DNA of 64,000 nucleotides from the NCBI RefSeq assembly GCF_014647455.2, contig NZ_BMPF01000001.1, positions 310,001 through 374,000 on the forward strand, written 5' to 3'. A program made the translations under genes and the position numbers. The notes below the pieces were generated by a model. That model worked only from the letters and a program-made list of their open reading frames with translations, had not been told where the DNA came from and searched no databases. Positions 1 through 8,200 of this stretch are shown here, one piece after another; within the stretch, counting starts at the first letter, position 1; each line of letters starts with the position of its first letter. Source of the stretch: Halarchaeum grantii. GTDB lineage: Archaea; Halobacteriota; Halobacteria; Halobacteriales; Halobacteriaceae.

Positions 1-11
1 CGTACCGGCGC

Positions 12-758
12 TCAGGGGACGCCGACGAGGGCACGCTGTTCGGCGAGCACGTCGCCGTCGAGCGTCGCCACGAGGTCGCGCTCGCCGCGCCCGAGACGCG
101 CGTGGACGGTGCCGTCCGGTCGCACGACCGCCGAGCGGCCCGCGTAGCGCGCGTCGCCGCTCTCGCCCGTCCGACCGCAGCCGACGACCCACCGCACGCC
201 GTCGAGGGCGCGTGCCCGCAGGAGGAGGTCCCAGTTCGCGGCGTGCGCGGCCGGCCACGCGCCCGGGACGAAGAGCGCGTCGACGGCGCGCTCGGTGAAC
301 GCCGCGCTCTCCGCGACGAAGTTCAGGTCGTAGCACGTGAGGAGGCCGGTCGCTCCGGCGGCCGTCTCGACGACGACGCGCTCGGTGCCCGGCGTGACGG
401 CGGCCGCCTCCTCGCCCCACAGGTTGCGCTTGCGGTAGTACGTGCGCGCGCCGTCGGGCGCGACGTACGCGAGCGTGTTGTGGCGGGCGTCGCCGGCGTC
501 CTCGAGGAAGCCGACGAGCGCGGCGACACCGTGGTTCGCGGCGGCGGCTTCCACGGCGGCGAGCTCGGGGCCGTCGCGGGAGACCGCGTACGCCTCGGGC
601 GCGCCGGCGTCGAAGCCGGTGAGCCCGTACTCGGGGAAGACTGCGACGTCCACGCGGTCGGGGAGGCCGGCGAGGCGCTCGCGGACGACCGCGACGTTCG
701 CGTCGGTGTCACCCTCGGCGACGGCGTGCTGGCAGGCGGCGACGGTGGCGTCGGTCAT
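12..758 (-). CDS. carbon-nitrogen hydrolase (nitrilase superfamily)
   Basis: This 248-aa protein is a cytosolic C-N hydrolase that cleaves a non-peptide C-N bond through a Glu-Lys-Cys triad. The triad is visible as Glu43 (FPEYGLTG), Lys110 (YYRKRNLWGEE) and Cys142 (LLTCYDLNF), with the family order and spacing. I chose the ATG at 758 because the family begins with a short beta strand (TVAACQ); the 22 extra upstream residues are basic and unlike the rest. The length fits single-domain members. The substrate cannot be told from sequence. The gene is divergent from the NCS2 permease, which hints at nucleobase or amide salvage, but that is inference. Confidence 0.88.
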   Translation of the reverse strand: MTDATVAACQHAVAEGDTDANVAVVRERLAGLPDRVDVAVFPEYGLTGFDAGAPEAYAVSRDGPELAAVEAAAANHGVAALVGFLEDAGDARHNTLAYVAPDGARTYYRKRNLWGEEAAAVTPGTERVVVETAAGATGLLTCYDLNFVAESAAFTERAVDALFVPGAWPAAHAANWDLLLRARALDGVRWVVGCGRTGESGDARYAGRSAVVRPDGTVHARLGRGERDLVATLDGDVLAEQRALVGVP

Positions 759-875
759 CGCCACGGAGTGGCCGTGCGAGCGACAAGAGTGGTGTGGTCT
801 CACGCGACGCGGCGGGCACGACACGAGTAGCCTTATGCCGCGTCGCGGGCACCCACACCGTGAACAGAGGCACGC

Positions 876-2426
876 ATGACAGGAGCAGAGAACCCGGACG
901 CACCGCCGGAGGGGATCGCGGGCGAACCCGGGACCGAGTCGGTCGAACAGTCGAGCGACGTCGAGTACGGCGTCGACGAGCGCCCGCCGACGGGCGAATC
1001 GGCGTTACTGGGCCTCCAGCACTACCTCACGATGGTCGGCGCGAACATCGCGGTGCCGCTCGCGCTCGCCGCCGCGATGGGGATGCCGGACCGGTACGTC
1101 CCGCTCTACGTCGGGACGTTCTTCGTCGTCTCCGGGGTGGGGACGCTCCTCCAGACGACGGTCGGGAACCGCTATCCCATCGTGCAGGGCGCGACGTTCT
1201 CGATGCTCGCGCCCGCCATCGCCATCATCGGCTTCGTCGGCACCGGGAACTGGGAGCAGGCCATCCTCGCGCTGCAGGGCGCGATCATCGTCGGCGGTAT
1301 CGTCGAGGTCGTTCTGGGGTATCTCGGCGTCATGGGATGGCTCAAGCAGTACCTCTCGCCGGTCGTCATCGCGCCCACGATCGCGCTGATCGGCCTCTCG
1401 CTCTTCAGCGCCCCGCAGGTCACGATGGCGGGGCAGGCGTGGTGGCTCGTCGGCCTCACCGTCCTCCTCATCGTCGCGTTCAGCCAGTATCTCGACACCG
1501 CCCACCGGGTCTTCCGGCTCTACCCGGTCCTGCTGGGCATCGTCGCCGCGTGGGCGCTCGCCACCGCACTCTCCGTCGTCGGCGTGATTCCGAGCGGGTC
1601 GCCGGCGTTCGTCGACCTCGCGCCCGTCGCGAACGCCGACCTCGTGCAGGTGCCGATGCCGCTCCAGTGGGGGATGCCGACGTTCCAGACGTCCTTCGTC
1701 ATCGGGATGTTCGCGGGCGTCCTCGCCTCCATGATCGAGTCCTTCGGCGACTATCACGCCGTCGCGCGCCTCGCCGGCGAGCGCGCGCCCTCCGCGCGCC
1801 GCATCGACCACGGCATCGGCATGGAGGGGCTCGCGACCGTCTTCGCGGGCGTCATGGGCACCGGGAACGGCTCGACGTCCTACTCGGAGAACATCGGCGC
1901 CATCGGCCTCACGGGCGTCGCGAGCCGGTACGTCATCCAGATCGGCGCCGTCCTCATGCTCGTCGTCGGCTTCGTCGGGTACTTCGGCGCGCTCATCACC
2001 ACGATTCCCGACCCCATCGTCGGCGGCCTCTACATCGCGATGTTCGGGCAGATCGCGGCCGTCGGCCTCTCGAACCTGAAACACGTCGACCTCGATAGCT
2101 CGCGGAACGTCTTCATCATCGGCCTCGCGCTCTTCTGCGGCCTCGCGTTCCCCGCCTACATGGGGAACGTCGGGAGCGCGAGCGCCTTCCAGGCGGGGAT
2201 GGCGAGCACGCCGCTCGTCGGGTGGCTCCTCGGCCTGAAGGTCGTCTCCGACACCGTCTACGTCGTCGGCGGCACCGGCATGGCGGTCGGCGGCATCGTC
2301 GCGTTCGTTCTCGACAACACCGTCGAGGGCACGCGCGAGGAGCGCGGCCTCGACGAGTGGGACCAGCTCACCGAGTCGGACGAGGCCTTCGAGTCCGCCT
2401 ACGAGCGCTACGTGAAGGGCGACTGA
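876..2426 (+). CDS. NCS2 family uracil/xanthine permease
   Basis: The protein (516 aa) is a polytopic inner-membrane nucleobase:cation symporter of the NCS2/UraA family. After an acidic soluble N-terminus of about 45 residues come many hydrophobic segments. The family signature region is present around residues 325-350 (GTGNGSTSYSEN followed by IGAIGLTGVASR), including the Asn-x-Gly that contacts the base in UraA. The ATG at 876 is the first in frame. A TTAT-type TATA element lies about 40 nt upstream. The C-terminus is acidic and cytosolic. Base specificity (uracil against xanthine or urate) is not decided here. Confidence 0.9.
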   Translation: MTGAENPDAPPEGIAGEPGTESVEQSSDVEYGVDERPPTGESALLGLQHYLTMVGANIAVPLALAAAMGMPDRYVPLYVGTFFVVSGVGTLLQTTVGNRYPIVQGATFSMLAPAIAIIGFVGTGNWEQAILALQGAIIVGGIVEVVLGYLGVMGWLKQYLSPVVIAPTIALIGLSLFSAPQVTMAGQAWWLVGLTVLLIVAFSQYLDTAHRVFRLYPVLLGIVAAWALATALSVVGVIPSGSPAFVDLAPVANADLVQVPMPLQWGMPTFQTSFVIGMFAGVLASMIESFGDYHAVARLAGERAPSARRIDHGIGMEGLATVFAGVMGTGNGSTSYSENIGAIGLTGVASRYVIQIGAVLMLVVGFVGYFGALITTIPDPIVGGLYIAMFGQIAAVGLSNLKHVDLDSSRNVFIIGLALFCGLAFPAYMGNVGSASAFQAGMASTPLVGWLLGLKVVSDTVYVVGGTGMAVGGIVAFVLDNTVEGTREERGLDEWDQLTESDEAFESAYERYVKGD

Positions 2427-2454
2427 CGCGCCGGCGCTCGCTCTGAGCGTGGGT

Positions 2455-3318
2455 CTAGGGACCCACGTGGACGAACAGCAGCGGGACCATCACCGCCGCA
2501 CCCCCCAGCAGGCCGAGCACGAAGGCCGGAATCCCCCGGTTCGGGAGGTCGCGGCCCGTCTCGAGGGCGTCCGGGACGAACTCCGTGAGCACGAGGTAGG
2601 CCATCGCGCCGCCCGCGAACCCGAAGCCGAACGGGAGGACGTCGCGCGCGACGCGGACGAACGCGAACGCGACGACGGCGCCGAGCGGCTGTGGGAGACT
2701 CGAGAAGACGGCGGCGCCGACCATCCGCCACTCGCCGACGTCCATCGCCTTCAGCGGGATGCTCACCGCGAGACCCTCGGGGACGTTGTGGACGCTGATC
2801 GCGACCGTCATCAGCACCGCGAGCGGCGGCACCGTCAGGCCGAGTATCGGGACGCCGGAGCCGAGGCCGAGTTCCGCGAAGGAGACGCCGACCGCGACGC
2901 CCTCGGGGAAGGAGTGGACGGTGAGCACGCCGAGGACGAGCACGAGCGTCCGCAGGTCGCCGGCGGCGATCGCGGACGGGTCGATCTCCGGGCTGACCGC
3001 GCTCCCGTCGACGTCCGCGTCGGCACCACCGACGTCGAGGCGCTCGAGCAGGCGGTCCGAGACCTCGACGAGGGCGATGCCGACGACGACGCCGGCCGCG
3101 AGGAGCACCGGGAGACCCGAGGAGTAGGCGAGGCCCTCGCGGGCGAGCCCGAAGAACGACGCCGCGAGCATGATGCCGGAGGCGACCCCCCAGAGCGCGA
3201 CCGTCGCGCGGTCCGAAACGTCGTCGACGTAGAAGAACGGGAGGGCGCCGAGGCCCGTCGCGAGGTCCGTGACGAGTCCCGCGAGGAAGACGAACGCGAG
3301 CGCCTCGAAGGCGACCAT
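2455..3318 (-). CDS. ZIP family divalent metal transporter
   Basis: This is a 287-aa membrane protein of the ZIP (GufA-like) family, which moves Zn2+ or related divalent metals into the cytoplasm. Hydrophobic helices run through its length. The two ZIP metal-binding helices are recognisable as HSFPEGVAVGVSF and HNVPEGLAVSIPL, each with the His-x-x-Pro-Glu-Gly core. Between the third and fourth helices there is a variable acidic loop. The start at 3318 gives a protein beginning directly with the first membrane helix; a much longer frame upstream is antisense to the acyl-CoA synthetase and is rejected. The gene converges on the NCS2 permease. Confidence 0.9.
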   Translation of the reverse strand: MVAFEALAFVFLAGLVTDLATGLGALPFFYVDDVSDRATVALWGVASGIMLAASFFGLAREGLAYSSGLPVLLAAGVVVGIALVEVSDRLLERLDVGGADADVDGSAVSPEIDPSAIAAGDLRTLVLVLGVLTVHSFPEGVAVGVSFAELGLGSGVPILGLTVPPLAVLMTVAISVHNVPEGLAVSIPLKAMDVGEWRMVGAAVFSSLPQPLGAVVAFAFVRVARDVLPFGFGFAGGAMAYLVLTEFVPDALETGRDLPNRGIPAFVLGLLGGAAVMVPLLFVHVGP

Positions 3319-3390
3319 CACGCGACGATAGCGGCCTCCGCGACTTAGGGCTGACTGCCGCCTCTCGCAGCGCGGGAACCCGCCCCGGGG

Positions 3391-3396
3391 CTTAAG
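3391..3396 (+). promoter_or_regulatory. TATA box of the acyl-CoA synthetase operon
   Basis: A CTTAAG element is centred about 27 nt before the GTG at 3421. This is the spacing expected for a leaderless haloarchaeal transcript and supports that GTG as the start. Confidence 0.55.
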
Positions 3397-3420
3397 CGCA
3401 CGCCGGGCGTCGGAGCACGC

Positions 3421-5577
3421 GTGCAGGCAGACACGAACGCGGACACCGGCGCCGAAGCGGACGCGGACGCGGACGGCCTGTTCGTCCCGGAGCGCGTCGC
3501 GGTGGTGGGCGCGACCGACCGCGAGGGGTCCGTCGGGCGCGCCATCCTCACGAACCTCGCGGAGTTCGACGGCGACGTCGTCGCCGTGAACCCCGGCCGC
3601 GAGCGCGTCCTCGACTACCCCTGCTACGACGGCCTCGGGGACGTCCCCGGGCCCGTCGACCTCGCGGTCGTCGTCGTCCCCCCGAGCGCGGTCGCGGACG
3701 TCGTGCGCGACGCGGGCGAGGCCGGCGTCCCGAACGTCGTCGTCGTCACCGCCGGCTTCGGCGAGGCCGGGAGCGAGGGCGCGAACCGCGAGCGCGATCT
3801 CGTGGCGCTCGCCGAGGAGTACGACATCACGCTCGTCGGCCCGAACTGCCTCGGCGTCATGAGCACGCGCTCCGGGCTGAACGCGTCGTTCGGCCCGCAG
3901 ATGGCGCTCCCCGGCTCCGTCGCGTTCATGAGCCAGTCCGGGGCGTTCATCACCGCCGTCCTCGACTGGGCGCGCGATCAGGGCTTCGGCTTCTCGGACG
4001 TCGTCAGCCTCGGGAACAAGGCCGTCGAGGACGAGACGGACTTCATGCGCCGGTGGGCGCGGAGCGAGGAGACGAACGTCGTCCTCGCCTACCTCGAATC
4101 CATCGTGGACGGCCGCGCGTTCATCGACACCGCGCGCGAGGTCACGACGGACACGCCCGTCGTCGCCGTGAAGTCCGGGCGGACGAGCGCGGGCGCGCAG
4201 GCCGCCTCCAGTCACACGGGCGCGCTCGCCGGGAGCGAGGCCGCCTACGAGGCCGGCCTCGAACAGGCGGGCGTCCTCCGCGCGGAGAACGTCGAGGAGT
4301 TCTTCGACTTCGCGCGCGCCCTCGACGGCCTCCCGCTCCCCGAAACGGACGCCGTCGCCGTCGTGACGAACGCGGGCGGCCCCGGCGTGATGGCGACCGA
4401 CGCCGTCGGGGACTCGGGCCTCGAGATGGCGTCGCTCGCTGACGCGACCCGGAGCGCGCTCGCCGACGCGCTCCCCGCGAACGCGAACGTCCACAACCCC
4501 GTGGACGTCATCGGCGACGCGGACGTCGCCCGCTTTTGCGACGCCCTCGACACGACGCTCGCCGACCCCGGCGTCGGCGCGGTCGTCGTCGTCGCCGCCC
4601 CGACGGCCGTCCTCGACTACGACGGCCTCGCCGAGGCGGTCGTCGACGTCCAGCGCGAGCACGGGAAGCCCGTCGTCGCCTCCCTCATGGGCGGCGAGCG
4701 CGTCGACGCCCCCGCCGACGTCCTCGCGGACGCCGGCGTCCCGAACTACTTCGACCCCGCGCGCGCCGTCGACAGCCTCGACGCCCTCGCGTCCTACGCC
4801 GCGATCAGCGAGCGCGACTACGCGGCGCCCCGCGGGTTCGCGGACGTGGACCGCGAGCGCGCCCGCGCCGTCCTCGAACGCGTCACCGAGCGCGAGTCGA
4901 ACCAACTCGGCGTCGAAGCGATGGACCTCCTCGACGCCTACGGCATCCCGACGCCCGCCGGCGGGGTCGCCGACTCGCCCGACGAAGCCGACTCGCTCGC
5001 CGCCGACCTCGGCGGCGACGTCGTGATGAAGGTCGTCAGCCCCGACATCACGCACAAGTCGGACATCGGCGGCGTCGAAGTCGGCGTTCCGCGCGAGGAG
5101 GTCCGGGACACCTACGAGACGCTCGTGACGCGCGCGCGGAACTACCAGCCGGACGCCCGCGTCCTCGGCGTCCAAGTGCAGGAGCGCGTCGACACCGACG
5201 CGGGCGTCGAGACCATCCTCGGGATGACACGCGACCCCCAGTTCGGCCCGCTGCTCATGTTCGGCCTCGGGGGCATCTTCGTCGAAGTGCTCGAGGACAC
5301 GACGTTCCGCGTCGCGCCCGTCAGCACCGATGAGGCCGCCGCGATGCTCGACGACGTCGACGCCGCACCGCTCCTCCGCGGCGCGCGCGGCCGCGCCCCC
5401 GTGGACCGCGAGGCGCTGCGGGAGTGCGTCGAACGACTCGGCCGCCTCGTCGACGACTTCCCCGCGATACTCGAGCTGGACGTCAACCCACTGCTCGCGC
5501 GCCCCGCGTCCGACGACGGCGACGCCGGCGCCCTCGCGCTCGACCTCCGACTCACCGTCGACCCAGAGAAGCTATGA
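3421..5577 (+). CDS. ADP-forming acyl-CoA synthetase (fused alpha-beta)
   Basis: At 718 aa this has the size of fused NDP-forming acetate/acyl-CoA ligases, which convert acyl-CoA + ADP + Pi to acid + ATP + CoA. The order is CoA-binding Rossmann domain (about 17-110), succinyl-CoA ligase-like domains (about 150-460) with the phospho-His motif SSHTGALAG at His265, and an ATP-grasp domain (about 480-715) containing DVVMKVVSPDITHKSD. The GTG start is supported by the TATA box about 27 nt upstream. Its stop overlaps the ATG of the next gene by 4 nt, so the two are cotranscribed. Acyl specificity is unknown. Confidence 0.92.
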   Translation: MQADTNADTGAEADADADGLFVPERVAVVGATDREGSVGRAILTNLAEFDGDVVAVNPGRERVLDYPCYDGLGDVPGPVDLAVVVVPPSAVADVVRDAGEAGVPNVVVVTAGFGEAGSEGANRERDLVALAEEYDITLVGPNCLGVMSTRSGLNASFGPQMALPGSVAFMSQSGAFITAVLDWARDQGFGFSDVVSLGNKAVEDETDFMRRWARSEETNVVLAYLESIVDGRAFIDTAREVTTDTPVVAVKSGRTSAGAQAASSHTGALAGSEAAYEAGLEQAGVLRAENVEEFFDFARALDGLPLPETDAVAVVTNAGGPGVMATDAVGDSGLEMASLADATRSALADALPANANVHNPVDVIGDADVARFCDALDTTLADPGVGAVVVVAAPTAVLDYDGLAEAVVDVQREHGKPVVASLMGGERVDAPADVLADAGVPNYFDPARAVDSLDALASYAAISERDYAAPRGFADVDRERARAVLERVTERESNQLGVEAMDLLDAYGIPTPAGGVADSPDEADSLAADLGGDVVMKVVSPDITHKSDIGGVEVGVPREEVRDTYETLVTRARNYQPDARVLGVQVQERVDTDAGVETILGMTRDPQFGPLLMFGLGGIFVEVLEDTTFRVAPVSTDEAAAMLDDVDAAPLLRGARGRAPVDREALRECVERLGRLVDDFPAILELDVNPLLARPASDDGDAGALALDLRLTVDPEKL

Positions 5578-6641
5578 CCACGAACACGACGCTCGTCGCC
5601 TCGACCGAAGCCAGCACCGGGAAGACCGCCGTGTCGCTCGCGCTCGCCGCGAGCGCGCGCGACGACGGCCGCACCGTGGGGTACATGAAGCCGAAGGGCA
5701 CGCGGTTGCGCTCGGCCGTCGGGAAGACGCTCGACGAGGACCCGATGCTCGCCCACGACCTCCTCGACCTCGACGCGACCGTCGCGGACATGGAGCCGAT
5801 CGTCTACTCGCCGACGTTCGTCGCGAACGCCGTCCGGGGCGGCGAGGACGAGGCGGCGCTCCACGAGCGCGTCCGCGACGCCTACGAGACGCTCGCCGAC
5901 GGCTGTGAGACGTTCCTCGTCGAGGGCGCGGACGGCGTCTCGACCGGCCGCGTCGTCGGCCTCGACGAACCCGCCGTCGCCGAACTGCTCGACGCCGAGG
6001 TCGTCCTGCTCGCGCGCTACCGCGAGCCCGGCGACGTCGACGACGTGCTCGCCGCCGCGGACGCGTTCGGCGACCGACTGCGCGGCGTGCTCTTCAACGC
6101 CGTCGCCGACGCCGACCACGACACCGTCGCCGAGGACGTCGCGGCCTGCCTCGAACGCGAGGGCGTCCCCGTCCTCGGCGTCCTCCCGCGCGTCCACGAC
6201 CTCGCGGGGGTCAGCGTCGCCGACCTCGCGGACGAACTTGGCGGCCGCGTCGTCACCGACGCCGGCGGCGACATCTTCGTCGAGCGCTTCCTCGTCGGCG
6301 CGATGAGCGGCGAGAGCGCGCTCGGGCACTTCCGGCGGACGAAGGACGCCGCGGTCGTCACCGGCGGCGACCGCGCGGACGTCCAGGCCGCCGCGCTCGA
6401 AGCCCCCGGCGTGAACGCGCTCGTGCTCACCGGCGGCTACGAGCCCTCGGGCGCCGTCGCCGGCCGCGCCGAGCGCGCGGGCGTCCCCATCGTCGTCGTC
6501 GACGGCGACACGCGCGCGACGGTCGAGCGCGTCGAATCCGTCGTGAGCGGCGGGCGGACTCGGAACGCGCGAACCGTCGAGCGGATGCGCGAGCTGCTCG
6601 CCGACCACGCGGACGTCGCGCACCTGCTCGGCGACGACTGA
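5574..6641 (+). CDS. phosphotransacetylase-related P-loop protein (BioD-like/DRTGG)
   Basis: This 355-aa protein resembles the N-terminal regulatory part of long phosphotransacetylases. It starts with a dethiobiotin-synthetase-like P-loop (STEASTGKTAVSLA, about residues 9-22) and ends with a DRTGG-type domain (about 215-330). The catalytic phosphate acetyltransferase domain is missing, as in stand-alone archaeal members. The ATGA overlap with the acyl-CoA synthetase gene ties it to acyl-CoA/acetate energy metabolism, perhaps as a regulator. This role is inferred from context and has no direct sequence proof. Confidence 0.8.
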   Translation: MTTNTTLVASTEASTGKTAVSLALAASARDDGRTVGYMKPKGTRLRSAVGKTLDEDPMLAHDLLDLDATVADMEPIVYSPTFVANAVRGGEDEAALHERVRDAYETLADGCETFLVEGADGVSTGRVVGLDEPAVAELLDAEVVLLARYREPGDVDDVLAAADAFGDRLRGVLFNAVADADHDTVAEDVAACLEREGVPVLGVLPRVHDLAGVSVADLADELGGRVVTDAGGDIFVERFLVGAMSGESALGHFRRTKDAAVVTGGDRADVQAAALEAPGVNALVLTGGYEPSGAVAGRAERAGVPIVVVDGDTRATVERVESVVSGGRTRNARTVERMRELLADHADVAHLLGDD

Positions 6642-6733
6642 CGCCGCGTCCCCGAGACCGCGCGGGCCGCGCGCGCACCGCGACGCCGGTGAGCGAGCCG
6701 GCGAACCGTCGCGGAACCGAAGGCGACAACGGC

Positions 6734-6738
6734 TTTAC
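6734..6738 (+). promoter_or_regulatory. TATA-like element of the aminotransferase gene
   Basis: TTTAC lies about 26 nt before the GTG at 6762, consistent with a leaderless transcript and with that unusual start codon. Confidence 0.45.
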
Positions 6739-6761
6739 TCGCCCGCCGTGAACCCTGCGAC

Positions 6762-7883
6762 GTGTTCCCCCACATCGAGTACCTCGAGTGGATGCAGGGC
6801 CGGCCCGACGTCGCGATGTACGACCTCGGCTCCACCGATCTGCGCGGTGTCGCCGAGGAGCGCCCCTCGACGATACCGCCCGCGCTGGAGGGACGCGACG
6901 ACCCGCCGGTCGGCGCGACGCTCGAGATGCAGATCGCGAGCGAGTACGGCGTCGACCCGGAGCAGGTCCTCGTCACTGCGGGTGCGAGTCACGCGAACTT
7001 CCTCGCGACCGCGACCGCGCTCGATGCCGACCCCGAGAGCGAGCGCGACGACGACGAGCACCTGCGCGCGCTCGTCGAGAAGCCCGGCTACGAGCCCCAT
7101 CGCCGCACGCCCGCCGCCTTCGACGCCGCCGTCGACCGCTTCATCCGCGAGGACGACTACCGCCTCGAACCCGAGCGCGTCGAGAAAGCGCTCACCGCGG
7201 AGACGGCGCTCGTCACCGTGACGAACCGCCACAACCCCACCGGTCGCCTCGCCGAGCGCGAGACGCTCGAAGCGGTCGCCGAGCACGCCCGCGAGTACGG
7301 CGCGCGCCTCCTCGTCGACGAAGTGTACGCGCCGTTCGTCACGGGCGAACAGGCCACCGAGGGCGCGTTCGGCGGCCCGACCGCCGCCGGTATCGAGGGC
7401 GTCGCCGTCACCGGGTCGCTCACGAAGTTCCTCGGCCTCGGCGACCTCCGCGTCGGCTGGCTCGTCGCCGACGCCGACTTCGTCGACCGCGCGCGCGAAG
7501 TCTCCCACCACGTCCCCGCCGTCTCCGACGTCTCGCGCGCCTACGGGATGCGCGCCTTCCACCACCTCGACGACATCGTCGCCGACCAGCGCGCGATGCT
7601 CGAGGAGAACACCGCCCTCCTCGCCGAGTTCGTCGAGGAGCGCGACGACCTCACCGGATTCGTCGCCCCGGGCAGCACGTACGCCTTCCTCCGCCCGACC
7701 GAACGCGACGCCGAGCAGCTCCAAGAGGACGCGTGGGAGAACGGTCTCCTCCTCGCCCCCGGCCGGTTCTTCGACGACGAGTCTGCGATACGGGTCAGCC
7801 TCGGGCGCGCGCCGCCGGACATGGCGGTAGCGCTGCGCGCGCTCGGCGAGCTGCTCGACGCGCCCGATAGCTCCAACACTTAA
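6762..7883 (+). CDS. class I/II PLP-dependent aminotransferase
   Basis: The 373-aa product is a fold-type I aminotransferase. The Schiff-base lysine is Lys222 in SLTKFLGLGDLRVGW, the usual S-x-x-K-x-x-G-x-x-x-x-R-x-G pattern. Upstream are VTNRHNPTGR (PLP/carboxylate contact) and LLVDEVYAPF (the Asp that contacts the PLP ring nitrogen). The start is a GTG 26 nt after a TATA-like element. The substrate pair cannot be predicted. The next gene's TATA box overlaps this gene's stop codon, so the two genes are probably separate transcription units. Confidence 0.88.
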   Translation: MFPHIEYLEWMQGRPDVAMYDLGSTDLRGVAEERPSTIPPALEGRDDPPVGATLEMQIASEYGVDPEQVLVTAGASHANFLATATALDADPESERDDDEHLRALVEKPGYEPHRRTPAAFDAAVDRFIREDDYRLEPERVEKALTAETALVTVTNRHNPTGRLAERETLEAVAEHAREYGARLLVDEVYAPFVTGEQATEGAFGGPTAAGIEGVAVTGSLTKFLGLGDLRVGWLVADADFVDRAREVSHHVPAVSDVSRAYGMRAFHHLDDIVADQRAMLEENTALLAEFVEERDDLTGFVAPGSTYAFLRPTERDAEQLQEDAWENGLLLAPGRFFDDESAIRVSLGRAPPDMAVALRALGELLDAPDSSNT

Positions 7884-7884
7884 G
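7879..7884 (+). promoter_or_regulatory. TATA box of the PRC-barrel gene
   Basis: CTTAAG overlaps the TAA stop of the aminotransferase gene and lies 26-31 nt before the ATG at 7910, giving leaderless geometry. Confidence 0.5.
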
Positions 7885-7909
7885 AGGCGGCACGCCGTTC
7901 GCCACGGAC

Positions 7910-8200
7910 ATGGACGAGACCCCGCAGGAGATCACGTCGCTCGTCGGCCGGGAAGTCTACTCGAACAACGGCGTCTTCGTCGGCGAAGTCGAGGACATCC
8001 GCCTCGACCTCGACACCGAAGTCGTCAACGGCCTCGCGGTCGGCGAACTCAACCCCGACCTCTTCGAGAACTACGACACCGGGCGACGCGGCGTCATCGT
8101 CCCCTACCGCTGGGTCCGCGCCGTCGGCGACGTCATCCTCATCAACGACGTCGTCGAGCGCCTCAAGACGACCGACGACGAGGAGAGCGCGGTCGTCTAG
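7910..8200 (+). CDS. PRC-barrel domain protein, probable CdpB-type cell division protein
   Basis: This 96-aa protein consists of one PRC-barrel domain (ITSLVGREVYSNNG at residues 7-20 through VIVPYRWVRAVGDVILI). It has no membrane segment. Small haloarchaeal PRC-barrel proteins of this size include CdpB1 and CdpB2, which link SepF to the division machinery in Haloferax. I infer that this is a CdpB-like protein, but which paralogue is not certain from sequence alone. Its TAG stop overlaps the stop of the convergent DHH gene by two bases, so the two ORFs meet tail to tail without a spacer. Confidence 0.7.
   Translation: MDETPQEITSLVGREVYSNNGVFVGEVEDIRLDLDTEVVNGLAVGELNPDLFENYDTGRRGVIVPYRWVRAVGDVILINDVVERLKTTDDEESAVV

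Noticed and set aside
3319-5175. N-terminal extension of the ZIP transporter frame
   Set aside because: It is antisense to the acyl-CoA synthetase; the real protein starts at the first membrane helix at 3318.
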